Positions 26,385 through 34,912 of a DNA stretch of 38,836 nucleotides are shown in pieces. The position numbers were made by a program, and so were the translations under genes. Within the stretch, counting starts at the first letter, position 1; each line of letters begins with the position of its first letter. The DNA is taken from assembly GCA_002897735.1 (NCBI GenBank), contig BDTW01000037.1, positions 1 through 38,836 of the forward strand, in the 5' to 3' direction. The stretch is from a bacterium BMS3Bbin13 (GTDB lineage: Bacteria; Pseudomonadota; Gammaproteobacteria; 21-64-14). The notes beneath the pieces are model-generated. The model saw nothing but the letters and a program-made list of their open reading frames with translations, searched no databases and had not been told where the DNA came from.

Positions 26385-28130
26385 CTACTCCTTGGCGGCC
26401 TCGTCCGCTTTGATGATCGGGTCGTCCTCATCTTTCACCGCGATCTGCTCGCGGAACTTGGTGATCGCCTCGCGGGTACCGGCGATGAGGAGTTGGTCGC
26501 CGACCTGCAGTCGCGTGTCCCCGGCGGGCACGATGTGTTTCTCGCCGCGCAGCAACCCGGCGATCAGGACGTCACGGCAGCCCAGCGCGCGCACCTCCTG
26601 ACCGGCGACCGGGGTGCCGGCGCGCAACGGCAGAGTCACCAAGTGTTCACGCCCGCCGAGCAGCGGGATCCCCTTGCCGCCTACCAGCGCGTCGTCCAGA
26701 TGCTTGTCGAGCAGATGGATATCCACTTTGACACGCTGCTCCTTCAGGAAGTCGGTCACGATGCGCCGGTAGGTTTCCAGGTTCGCCGGGCTGTCCACCT
26801 GCCCGCGCACTTGGGCTTCATAAAGGGTCGGATAGCGCGCGTTGCGTGTGAGAAAGGACTGGACCAGGTAACTCACCGCTACCGCGAGCATCGCCGGCAT
26901 GATCAGGTCGTAGCCGCCGGTCATCTCCACCACCATCAGCATCGAGGCGATCGGCACCCGCGCGGCACCCGCGAACAGTGAGGCCATTCCCACCACCGCC
27001 AGCGCCGAGGCGTTCACACCGGTGATGCCGGCGGTGTGCAGCAGCGAGGCGAACGCCGCTCCAAGCAGCGCACCCACGAACAGGCTCGGTGCGAACACGC
27101 CGCCCGAACCGCCGGAACTCACGGTGAGCGAGAGCGCCAGTACCTTCCCGATCGAGAGGAAGAACAACAGCCACAGGCCCAGCCCCGCGCTGCCCTGCAG
27201 GGCGAACTGGATGTAGCCATAACCGCCGCTCAGCAACTGCGGCACGAAGATGCCGATCAGTCCGAGGGCCAGCCCGCCGATCGCCGGTTTGATCTGATTC
27301 GGAACCCGTAACTGATGGAACGCGTCGCGGATGTAATAGAACACCGTCGGCAGGATCGCCCCCAGAATCCCCGCCACCACCGCCAGGACGATGAACCAGC
27401 CTATGTCCATAGGCTGTCCGAAGGTGACCCCGTGGGGCAGGATGAACAACGGAGTCCAACCGTCGAACATGCCGGTGAGGCCGTAGGCGACCGCCGAGGC
27501 CACCAGCGTGAAAATCAGCGCTTCGCCCTCGAAGGCCATACCGGAGTAGAGGATCTCCACGGCGAAGAAGGCGGTCCCCAGGGGACTCTTGAAGATCGCC
27601 GACAGCCCCGCCGCCATGCCCATCAAGATCAGGTAGCGACGCTCCGTGTCGGAGAGCTTCAGCAGCCCGCCGGTGATCGAGCCCACACCGGCCGCGATCT
27701 GGGCGGTCGGTCCCTCGCGACCGGCCGATCCGCCTGAGCCGATGGTGATTGCGCTGGCGAGTGCCTTGATCGGCGGTACCCGCCAGCGCATGCGCCCGGC
27801 GGTGCGGTGGAAAGTCTTTACCGCGGCGTCGGTGCCGTGCCCTTCCGCCTCCGGGGCCCAGGTATAGACGATAAATCCCGAGATCAGGCCGCCCAGCGTG
27901 GTGGCTATGGGGACCAACCAATACCAGTGTCCGAGCGGCGGCGCCGCTGCCATGGCGGCGGCGCCGCTCACCGTGATCGGGTGATAGCCGCTGATCCATT
28001 CCAGCATCCACTTGTTGCCCACGTGGAGCATCCAAAGGAAGGCCTGCGCCCCCAAGGCGCCCACGACGCCGAGGAACACACTCAGGATCATCAGTCTTGG
28101 GGTCCGATCGATACGTAGCAGCCAGCGCAT
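26385..28130 (-). CDS. ClC-type chloride channel/transporter with C-terminal RCK_C domain
   Basis: The 581-residue protein is a ClC-family anion transporter. The selectivity-filter segments GSGGSAGREGPT (131-142; E139 corresponds to the gating glutamate) and GGSGGVFAPSL (340-350) are intact, with ten or more membrane helices across residues 10-440. The last 80 residues look like a TrkA-C/RCK_C regulatory domain (VRALGCRDVLIAGLLRGEKH... LQVGDQLLIAG). In bacteria such proteins often exchange Cl- and H+ and help with acid or osmotic stress; which mode applies is not provable here. The gene is convergent with rpoD and has a 410-base upstream gap before the tRNA. Confidence 0.9.
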   Translation of the reverse strand: MRWLLRIDRTPRLMILSVFLGVVGALGAQAFLWMLHVGNKWMLEWISGYHPITVSGAAAMAAAPPLGHWYWLVPIATTLGGLISGFIVYTWAPEAEGHGTDAAVKTFHRTAGRMRWRVPPIKALASAITIGSGGSAGREGPTAQIAAGVGSITGGLLKLSDTERRYLILMGMAAGLSAIFKSPLGTAFFAVEILYSGMAFEGEALIFTLVASAVAYGLTGMFDGWTPLFILPHGVTFGQPMDIGWFIVLAVVAGILGAILPTVFYYIRDAFHQLRVPNQIKPAIGGLALGLIGIFVPQLLSGGYGYIQFALQGSAGLGLWLLFFLSIGKVLALSLTVSSGGSGGVFAPSLFVGALLGAAFASLLHTAGITGVNASALAVVGMASLFAGAARVPIASMLMVVEMTGGYDLIMPAMLAVAVSYLVQSFLTRNARYPTLYEAQVRGQVDSPANLETYRRIVTDFLKEQRVKVDIHLLDKHLDDALVGGKGIPLLGGREHLVTLPLRAGTPVAGQEVRALGCRDVLIAGLLRGEKHIVPAGDTRLQVGDQLLIAGTREAITKFREQIAVKDEDDPIIKADEAAKE

Positions 28131-28540
28131 GGGGGTCCCTTATTTTGGTGTATTCGTTCCCGGGGCCGACGCGAGCGCAGCCCCCCCTTTGGAGACAGGC
28201 GGCTGCACACCGCCCGTCCCCCGCGAGGACGTGCCCGGTTCGAATAATGGAGGATGCGGAGGGCTCGCCGACCCCGGGGGTACGGCAAACCGCCCTCGAC
28301 CGGCGACCAGCCGACAGCCGTGGCATTCAAATGCCACACGCCTGCCGGGCCGGGGGGCGTCGGTAACTCGGGTCGGGCACGCAAAAACACCCGTCCGACC
28401 GCTTTGGCGGGCACGAACGGGAGCCTCGGAATTATAACGACTTCCGAACGGTTATTCGAGCCCACCGCAGAGAGGGGGTTTGCGGCGCCCGTAGACACGA
28501 CGCCGGATCACCCAACAGTTTATACTTAGGTCCGCAAAAT
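28131..28540. other. Intergenic region between the ClC gene and the tRNA
   Basis: The 410 bases contain no supported gene; overlapping open frames in several phases have no family character. A perfect 8-bp hairpin GTGGCATT/AATGCCAC lies at 28320-28337. A -10-like TATACT at 28521-28526 lies 14 bases before the tRNA and probably serves it, though the -35 is weak. Confidence 0.5.
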
Positions 28541-28617
<77 letters not shown>

Positions 28618-28872
28618 TAAAATCAATGTGTTATGCATATATCAATTCGGCTAATATTTATATGTAGACATTCTGTAGACGAATGCGCATGGTGTACCCT
28701 AACTCGTAAAACACGGTTAATCCTTCCGATGGACTTAGAAAAGCGGGGCAGTATCACCTTTACCGCTGTTGAGCGCTAACGAAATTCCTTACATGGCCGA
28801 AATCCACTAACATGGCGCGTGAGCGGTTGCAGTCCAGGAAGGCTTTTGTGGGATCTGTAAGGTAACTCGGGG
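28618..28872. other. Island start: non-coding, AT-rich, with TGTAGAC repeats
   Basis: Just after the tRNA the base composition changes abruptly (ATAAAATCAATGTGTTATGC...). Two TGTAGAC copies at 28664-28670 and 28675-28681, four bases apart, recall the arm-type sites often found beside tRNA-targeting integrases. No integrase frame is present, and I see no gene in these 255 bases. Confidence 0.4.
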
Positions 28873-29285
28873 GTGCGGATGCTCAAAACAGCGGAGTTAC
28901 CACTGCCACAAGAGGGTTCTGATTATCGACTCGCAATCCACTTTCTTGCGCATCCCAACACGCAACTTTTTATGATGTTCCGTTGGATACAAGAGTGTCG
29001 CCGTGCTCAGTATGCGGAATGGGGCGTCCGAGTCGCAATTTCGCCTCGCGCTCGGCGACAAGCTTTTGGGCTTCGGCCGTCCTGCGTTCGTCGCCGCTGT
29101 GGACTTCCTCGTTGGGAGGCTTTTCGAGACGGCTCCCTCAAATGGCTTGATGGCGTGCCGAATGCACTTGCATATCGCCTCCGCGGCTTTGCCATTACGC
29201 CGATACGCCCGTGCCCTACGCCTACCGGGGATTATTCGCCCCCGCTTTGCTCTCCCTGGCGCGTAGCGCCGGTTGTGTTCAAGCC
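28873..29285 (+). pseudogene. Possible decayed coding stretch, unrecognised
   Basis: An open frame of 138 codons from 28873 begins plausibly (MRMLKTAELPLPQEGSDYRL), but after about residue 58 it becomes arginine-rich and loses protein character. A second frame from about 29003 looks more protein-like (for example GRPAFVAAVDFLVGRLFE). That is compatible with one frameshifted old gene, or with no gene at all. There is no ribosome binding site of note and no recognised family. Confidence 0.25.
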
Positions 29286-29972
29286 ATGAAGCTAGTAATC
29301 CCAGAGTCGTATCACAACTCGATCAAGAAGCTCAACGAACTGAGCGATGCCGTATTGGTACCGCTTTGTGATGCCTTGTTGGATGCGCCGCCATCGTTCG
29401 TGGTCGAAGATCTCGTTTCGCACATTAAGTCGAAAGCAAAACTCGACATCAATGACGAAGATCTCGGTGAGATTGTTGGCGTGTCAGTGGCGATGTACTA
29501 CATCTGGTCAATTGGTTTCAATAAGCTTAACCATAATGAATTCGCCGCCCGCGTCGCTCTCGCTGCAAAAGGGATAGACAGTGGTCGAGATTGGTCGACA
29601 CTAGAGAAAAACGCTATTTTATTATTGGGCCTTGACAAGCCGATAGGCGTAACCGCAAAGGCCCTTGATTTGATGAGAGACTTCCAGCACGTCGTCGCAG
29701 ACATTCGAATTATTACCGATTCTAGGCCTGTGTTTGCAGCAGAAGATAGCGACAATAGTCCTGTCGCGGTCATGACCACGCACGTCTTGAAAGTGATGTA
29801 TATACGTGATAATAAACTCGAATCTTTTTATGCGGCAATGGACTGCAACGATATCCGCCACCTCCAGGCTACTCTCGAAAGAGCGCTTAAAAAAGAGGCG
29901 AGCCTACAACGGTTGGCGAGGAAAGATGAAATCTTTTGTCTCGATGCACGGGCGCTTGAGGACGAGGAATGA
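29286..29972 (+). CDS. Unknown protein A of the metallophosphoesterase unit
   Basis: The 228-residue, mainly helical, acidic protein is not recognised. The first two thirds have alternating helices with a conserved-looking VGVSVAMYYIWSIGFNKL segment (about 67-84). The last third has a beta-strand pair (VAVMTTHVLKVMYIRDNKLE) followed by FYAAMDCNDIRHLQATLERA, a strand-then-helix pattern that loosely recalls COMM domains. No signal peptide or membrane span is seen. ATG 29286 is chosen to exclude an unconvincing 25-codon extension; no clear ribosome binding site is seen. Its stop overlaps the start of the next gene by four bases (ATGA), so the two are translationally coupled. Base composition is far more AT-rich than the core genes. 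Confidence 0.75.
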   Translation: MKLVIPESYHNSIKKLNELSDAVLVPLCDALLDAPPSFVVEDLVSHIKSKAKLDINDEDLGEIVGVSVAMYYIWSIGFNKLNHNEFAARVALAAKGIDSGRDWSTLEKNAILLLGLDKPIGVTAKALDLMRDFQHVVADIRIITDSRPVFAAEDSDNSPVAVMTTHVLKVMYIRDNKLESFYAAMDCNDIRHLQATLERALKKEASLQRLARKDEIFCLDARALEDEE

Positions 29973-30913
29973 CAGATATCATCCCGCAACTGGTACAACA
30001 TCGCATCGGAAAACGCATATATTCCCCATTACCTAAAGTATGCGATTGGTCCCCCCCGCCAACTGGGGCTATTTGCAGCTCCGAGGAGCAGTGGGGTGCG
30101 TGGCTCGGTTGTCAACCGGAAGATCAAGGAAGCCGCGTTACAAAGATTGCACCCCGGGTGCTCGCGGGGATGAGCGGCTTTTACATAGTTAAAGCCCATC
30201 TCGTGAGCGGATCTGTTTATCAATGCTGGCCCTCAGTCCCAAAGTCAGGCCGAGGATCTTTAGTTTTAGTCCTCGCGTTACCTAGTGAGAACGAACCCAA
30301 TCGAATTCTCGAACTCCCTACTCCGAAAAGCAGAGGGCTGCAGCGCACCATTGCCAATAATTTAAAAGTCCCTTCCCCCCGTCCTTCTATCCTCACCACT
30401 TTTGAACCCAGCAATAGGCTGGCAGGATATCTGGTTGACGCAGTAGCGGAGCTTCGCGAGACGGAGAATAGGGACTTCCAGCGGTATGCGAAGGTTCTCG
30501 ACCACCATGATCTGCAACTCTTGGCCCACTTAGAGCAGAGTCTTTCAGGTAGAGCAGACGACTATCAAATTGACGATGCAAAAGAACATTTGCGCAAAAG
30601 TGTCAAGCGATTGATCGACACACTTGGGAGGGGTCTTCAGGGCCTTGGCATAGACGAATACGAGCTTACTCGTGCCGGAGGCAAGTTTGTTGTAAACGTC
30701 AGGGATGCGATTTTTGAGAGAATGATGGTGCGCCAGTATGATGCCAAGGATTTTCTGGAAAGACTTTATATGGAGCTCAAGCCAGTTGCGCGCTGCGGTG
30801 AATATGGGGGGCTGTGGGGCCGATTGCATCTTTGCGATGGTGAACTTTGCCTGCAAATAAATTCAATAGCGGAAACTAGGTCTGAGCCATGGACGAAGGC
30901 TATCTCTACATAA
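29969..30913 (+). CDS. Unknown protein B of the metallophosphoesterase unit
   Basis: This 314-residue protein belongs to no family I recognise. The N-terminal 130 residues are predicted mixed strands with many Pro/Gly/Trp (CSSEEQWGAWLGCQP); the middle has long charged helices (about residues 150-215); the C-terminal part ends in a strand-rich region (GGLWGRLHLCDGELCLQINS). No membrane segment or signal peptide is seen. The start overlaps gene A (ATGA), with GAGGA just upstream. The 18-base gap to the metallophosphoesterase gene and the shared strand indicate one three-gene unit. It could be a sensor or partner of the phosphoesterase; this is inference. Confidence 0.75.
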   Translation: MTDIIPQLVQHRIGKRIYSPLPKVCDWSPPPTGAICSSEEQWGAWLGCQPEDQGSRVTKIAPRVLAGMSGFYIVKAHLVSGSVYQCWPSVPKSGRGSLVLVLALPSENEPNRILELPTPKSRGLQRTIANNLKVPSPRPSILTTFEPSNRLAGYLVDAVAELRETENRDFQRYAKVLDHHDLQLLAHLEQSLSGRADDYQIDDAKEHLRKSVKRLIDTLGRGLQGLGIDEYELTRAGGKFVVNVRDAIFERMMVRQYDAKDFLERLYMELKPVARCGEYGGLWGRLHLCDGELCLQINSIAETRSEPWTKAIST

Positions 30914-30931
30914 CCACTGGCCGCCATAGCC

Positions 30932-32032
30932 ATGGAAACATTTAGATTATTTCATTTGTCTGATCTTCATTTTTCAGCTAAAGAAATCGGGTGGCGAAAT
31001 GAGATTGTATCAGTAGGGAGTTTCTTTAGCAGGTGGACCTTATCGAAACTATTTTCTGGGAAGATTTTTTATCCCTCCACCTTCGATAAGGATGTCGCTT
31101 TAGCAGCGGCCGAGTACATCTATCGTGAGCGAAACAATGTTGATGCTTTGGTAATCACCGGTGACTTGGCAACAACAGGGGATGATCAAGATCTTACCGT
31201 CGCACGAAATTTCCTTCTCGGAGATGTGCCGCCTTCGTGGAAAGGAGGCGGCTTTCTTCGATCCTACCCGATCCTTGGCTCTGGCCTGAATACGGTAATA
31301 ATGCCTGGTAATCACGATCGTTATCGGACCACCCGGCGAGCGTGGTTGCACCCAGGGGGCCAAGGCTTCGAAGTGGTTTTCGATCGTGATTGGTCCCTAT
31401 TGTCCGAGCAGCCGGGCCTAAAGGTCCACGGAGTTGGAGGGGGCGGCCGCGCTTTATCGGATCCCGACTCAGTACGTTTTTTTCAGTTTACAAAGGGAAC
31501 TGAAAGAGTGCTGATCTTTTGCGCGGATTTCACCCTAAGAGCACCGCACGATTCTTGCTACCAATCTAATTTCGGATATATGGGGCAGGGGCGCGTATAT
31601 CTGGACACCGTTGGTCTCCTTAAAGATCTAACAATGGTCGCTCGTATGTGTACGCGCCCAAAAAACGCGGTAATTTGGCTGATTCATTTCCCCCCGGAGG
31701 ATACTGACCAGCAGTGCGCAACTTGCAACAATCTGTCGTTGCTTGATAGCGAATATCTCATAGAGGCAGCTGCAGAATGTCAGGTCGATTTATTCCTGGC
31801 GGGTCATATTCATAAGCAGCGGCAATTTACGGTCCAATGCAGAGGAGATCCCATTCGCGTTCTTTGTGCCGGGACAGCTTGCTCAGTTGATGAAAATGGC
31901 GACGGAAATCGGTTTGGAAGACTAGAGTTTGATGTCTGCGAAGGGAGAGTCGGGCGACTATCTTTGCAGGATATCGCCTATAATGACCAAGATGGTTGCT
32001 TTCGGGCAACAGGTTGCATGTCAGCCATCTGA
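30932..32032 (+). CDS. Calcineurin-like metallophosphoesterase (unit C)
   Basis: The 366-residue protein has a complete metallophosphoesterase active site: D11 and H13 (HLSDLHFS), D78 (ITGDLA), N127/H128/D129 (PGNHDR), H252 (LIHFPPED) and H292/H294 (AGHIHKQ). These residues bind two metals in enzymes that split phosphomonoesters, phosphodiesters, cyclic nucleotides or nucleic acids. A stretch of about 40 residues between the first two motifs (WRNEIVSVGSFFSR...) is an insertion that might be an amphipathic or partner-binding helix. No signal peptide, so it is cytoplasmic. It is the last of a three-gene run; the substrate is unknown. The gene lies in the AT-rich island after the tRNA. Confidence 0.88.
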   Translation: METFRLFHLSDLHFSAKEIGWRNEIVSVGSFFSRWTLSKLFSGKIFYPSTFDKDVALAAAEYIYRERNNVDALVITGDLATTGDDQDLTVARNFLLGDVPPSWKGGGFLRSYPILGSGLNTVIMPGNHDRYRTTRRAWLHPGGQGFEVVFDRDWSLLSEQPGLKVHGVGGGGRALSDPDSVRFFQFTKGTERVLIFCADFTLRAPHDSCYQSNFGYMGQGRVYLDTVGLLKDLTMVARMCTRPKNAVIWLIHFPPEDTDQQCATCNNLSLLDSEYLIEAAAECQVDLFLAGHIHKQRQFTVQCRGDPIRVLCAGTACSVDENGDGNRFGRLEFDVCEGRVGRLSLQDIAYNDQDGCFRATGCMSAI

Positions 32033-32284
32033 GTGCTCCTGATTCAGGATGGTTTTGGGATGCGCGTACAGTTATTGACAGAAACTCCAAGTGGGCAGTA
32101 GCCCGTCGTCCGTCGTCTAGGCAGGTCTTCACCTGCACACGATACCGGATGTAGTGCCGGACACGATATAGGTAGGGTCTGCTCAGAAAAGTATAACTTA
32201 TTGATATAGACGCAATAATAATTGGTTATGCGGTATCTAATGATACGTAGAAAGCAAGCCAACCCCACCAAAAGCCGTGCACCT
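32033..32284. other. Intergenic region before the IS5-type remnant
   Basis: No gene is seen in 252 bases. A GCAGGT/ACCTGC hairpin with a CTTC loop lies at 32121-32136, followed by a repeated ACCGGAT/GCCGGAC motif. The stretch after about 32180 (AAAAGTATAACTTATTG...) may hold the left end of the insertion sequence, but I could not match terminal inverted repeats because the right end is lost. Confidence 0.35.
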
Positions 32285-33183
32285 ATGATCCGCTATCACA
32301 GCCACAAACAACTTTCCCTCGCAGGATTTGACTGGCCCTTCCAGAGCGCCCTGGATGAAAACAACTGCTGGGTAAAGATGAGTCAGTGTATTCCCTGGGA
32401 CGCACTGGCAGAAGGGTATTATCAAGATCTCTCCCTCAAGCAGGGGCGGCCCACCAAAGATGCTCGATTGGTCATTGGTGCGGTGATCATCAAACGCAAA
32501 CTCTGCCTGTCCGATGAAGAGACTGTCGCACAGATCCAGGAGAACCCTTACCTGCAGTACTTCGTCGGTCTGGCAGGTTATCAAATGGAGGCACCGTTTG
32601 CTCCCTCGTTGTTTGTTGAGATCCGCAAGCAGATGGGACAAGGCGTGTTTGAGATTTTTCAAGTCGCCATTATTGATGCTTTGGAAGAGGCAAAGGCGAA
32701 GAAAAAGTCACAGAGTCGAACCGGGCACAGCACATCCGAACCACTATCCAGAAGGCAGTGATGATAATTCACCAGCCTCTTCAGGCGGAACGCACCAGGA
32801 GGAGGAACTCCGGGACAAACTGATCCTGGATGCAACGGTGGCCCCACAGGTGATCCGCTACCCCACAGACCCGAGCCTGCTGGATGAAGCCCGGGAGTTC
32901 AGTGAAAAGCTCATAGACGAGCTTTATCCAAAGACGGATTGGAAGAAGAAACCGAGAACCTATCGTGAGAAAGCGCGCAAGGCATTTCGCGCCATTGTGA
33001 AACAGAGACATCCGTCTGGCAAAGTACGGCGTCGCGGAATCAAACGGCAGCTACAGTGCCTGCGTCGCAACCTGGGTCATATTGAGCGTTTGCTGGAATA
33101 CTGGCCGGAGGGCACAGCGATCCCTTTACCCCGTTGGTTACTGTACCGTTACTGGGTAATCCAGTAGGTCTATTCACAGCGCT
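32285..33183 (+). pseudogene. IS5-type transposase remnant, frameshifted and truncated
   Basis: The first part (32285-32761) is the N-terminal DUF772-like domain of an IS5/IS1182-type transposase, with segments such as GRPTKDARLVIGAVIIKRKL and QENPYLQYFVGLAGYQ. Around the A-run at 32698-32712 the coding shifts frame: the next domain (LRDKLILDATVAPQVIRYP, then KPRTYREKARKAF) continues in a different phase to 33167. An in-frame TAG there interrupts the frame, and four more matching codons (VYSQ) follow before similarity stops. The catalytic DDE core is largely missing, so the element is dead. The copy marks past mobile-element activity between the metallophosphoesterase unit and the glycosyltransferase gene. 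Confidence 0.8.
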
Positions 33184-33251
33184 CTCATGGAATCCGATGG
33201 AATGGCGCTCGCAGGATCAATAACGGTCTGGCTTGAACGGTTACATACAAA

Positions 33252-33998
33252 ATGACTTCTGCAATCAAAGTTAGCTTCGTTGTGCCGGCCTTTAACGAGG
33301 AGCGTCTACTACCACTCACGCTCAGGTCCATTGTTGCCGAAATCCGTCACGCCAATTGCCCTGCTGAAGTCATCGTCGTTGATGACGGAAGCACCGATTC
33401 TACCTCTGAAATCGCTAGACAATTCGGGGCACTTACTTTAAGTCACGCAGGTAGAGCCGGCCTAGTGAGCGCCCGAATGACCGGCTTCCATGCGGCGCGC
33501 GGAGAGTTGATCGCTAACGTCGATGCCGATACTATCATACCAAAAGGATGGCTTCAAAGCGTGTTAACCGAATTCGCGCACAATCCTTCTTTGGTCTGTG
33601 TTAGTGGGCCATATTTTTACAATGACTTATCTCGACCCGTCCAGATGGCCGTACGGCTGTTTTATTGCTTCGGGTATTTTCTATATTTGCTAAATCAATT
33701 TGTCTTCCGGGTCGGCTCGCTTGTGCAGGGTGGCAACTTTGTAGTGACGAAGCAAGCGCTGCTTCAAATAGGCGGATATAGCGAGGGTTTCAAGTTTTAT
33801 GGAGAGGATACGGACCTTGCGCGTCGATTAATCGCTGTCGGTTATGTCAAATTTACGTTCGGCCTTTTGGCCTCCTCATCCGGCAGGCGTTTGCGTAGTG
33901 AAGGTCTTCTTACGATGGGTCTCCGGTATGCATTGAACTTCTTTTGGGCCACATGGCTTCACCGACCTTTTACGAACGAGTGGAAGGATATCCGCTGA
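33252..33998 (+). CDS. Family 2 glycosyltransferase
   Basis: The 248-residue GT-A-fold enzyme transfers a sugar from a nucleotide donor. The N-terminal VPAFNEERLL, the VVDDGSTD motif (43-49), the metal-binding DAD (91-93) and the late GEDTDLARR acid motif (184-192) are all present. A hydrophobic stretch (QMAVRLFYCFGYFLYLLNQF, 131-150) may touch the membrane. Length is short but complete for soluble GT2 members. It stands alone, with no other polysaccharide genes near, flanked by the IS5 remnant and an IS3 scrap, so it was probably carried in with or split from another locus. No strong ribosome binding site is seen before ATG 33252. Confidence 0.88.
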   Translation: MTSAIKVSFVVPAFNEERLLPLTLRSIVAEIRHANCPAEVIVVDDGSTDSTSEIARQFGALTLSHAGRAGLVSARMTGFHAARGELIANVDADTIIPKGWLQSVLTEFAHNPSLVCVSGPYFYNDLSRPVQMAVRLFYCFGYFLYLLNQFVFRVGSLVQGGNFVVTKQALLQIGGYSEGFKFYGEDTDLARRLIAVGYVKFTFGLLASSSGRRLRSEGLLTMGLRYALNFFWATWLHRPFTNEWKDIR

Positions 33999-34074
33999 TA
34001 GCTATGCGAGTCGCCTTGCCATTTGCAAAATGGATGGTTTTGTTCTCTTTAAATATGGGAAATTGGAGAAAATA

Positions 34075-34524
34075 ATGCGTAAAATTAAACCAGAAGATAA
34101 AGAGAAGATTTCGATCTTGGCAATGGAATACGGTTCATTGCGTGGCCATATCAATGCCAGAATATCCAGTATAGTTCAGCTGATTGCTGTTTCCGTAGCG
34201 ATTGCGGCATTATTCCCGCGACCATTTGCGGCGCACATCATTATAATCGAAGTCATCATTGTCCTTGTTCTTTCCGTATTCGTACTTCTAGTGCTAGATA
34301 TAATCGAGGCTGGGAAACAGGTACAGCGTTTGGAAGCCAAGATAAATCTGTGTGCAAACGAAAAGCTACTTATTTGGGAAACGGAGCTTGGCGGCCTCCT
34401 AAGCTTCAGACGAAGCGTCAGACGCGTCAGATGCCTTTGGGTGAGGATTAAGTCGATGCTTGTCAGGTGCGGAAGGAGAGTAACAGGGGGCGGCAAGGGG
34501 GTGAGGGATCTCGAAATACAGTGA
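34075..34524 (+). CDS. Small membrane protein with two spans, unknown
   Basis: The 149-residue protein has two membrane segments: about residues 27-45 (ISSIVQLIAVSVAIAALF) and 51-75 (AAHIIIIEVIIVLVLSVFV). A cytoplasmic-looking basic C-terminal half follows (LSFRRSVRRVRCLWVRIKS). Start ATG 34075 is chosen because GGAG lies six bases upstream; an earlier in-frame ATG at 34030 lacks one. The final 10 to 15 codons may belong to foreign sequence, because an IS3 scrap begins right at this point in another frame. The family is not recognised. Confidence 0.6.
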   Translation: MRKIKPEDKEKISILAMEYGSLRGHINARISSIVQLIAVSVAIAALFPRPFAAHIIIIEVIIVLVLSVFVLLVLDIIEAGKQVQRLEAKINLCANEKLLIWETELGGLLSFRRSVRRVRCLWVRIKSMLVRCGRRVTGGGKGVRDLEIQ

Positions 34525-34592
34525 AGAGTTCAAAGAGCAAGCGGTACGAAAGATGATGGCCCCGAATGCGATGTCAGTGGTGCAAGGTAAGT
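34505..34592 (+). pseudogene. IS3-family orfA fragment
   Basis: In the frame through 34514 the DNA encodes KYSEEFKEQAVRKMMAPN, followed by AMSVVQ, the start of the helix-turn-helix domain of IS3-family OrfA transposases. No start codon is present, and the reading continues only to nonspecific sequence after about 34592, where it stops matching. It is a dead scrap of about 30 codons. Confidence 0.6.
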
Positions 34593-34912
34593 GCCCACGA
34601 ATCGACACCTATCAATTCAGGCAATAACCGGTCAATACTTTCTCCTGTCCCCAACACAGGAGGGGAGATAAAGGGGACGGAGGGAATAAATAATATTCCC
34701 TCCGTCCCCTTTACCCCAACTTCGAAAAGCCCGCCCTGGGCACATTGGTTGTCAGGCCGGAGGATCGCCCGGCGTTTCTGATGGCGTGGTGCCTATGGCC
34801 AATGTAGAAACGGGGGTCGTCCCAAGCAATGGCTCCCTTGCGGGACGCTAAGCTATGGATGCTTCCACGGCACTGAAAATTGAGCGGTGTGAATGCTCCA
34901 TTCATAGCGACC
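34593..34912. other. Intergenic region with a long hairpin
   Basis: No supported gene. Apart from the inverted repeat at 34670-34712 (separate entry), the stretch 34720-34900 shows only weak open frames on the minus strand without family character. Confidence 0.5.
34670..34712. repeat. Perfect 18-bp inverted repeat
   Basis: AAAGGGGACGGAGGGAAT (34670-34687) and ATTCCCTCCGTCCCCTTT (34695-34712) are exact reverse complements with a 7-base loop AAATAAT. The motif resembles palindromes that are found beside REP-associated tyrosine transposases, but no such gene is in the window. It may alternatively end transcription. Confidence 0.8.

Noticed and set aside
28618-28760. A possible integrase start after the tRNA
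   Set aside because: All three plus frames hit stops within a few dozen codons and none shows the N terminus of a tyrosine recombinase.
32690-32720. Programmed frameshift in the IS5-type transposase
   Set aside because: The shift needed is +1 rather than the usual -1 of insertion sequences, and the gene is also truncated with a stop near 33167, so simple decay is more likely.
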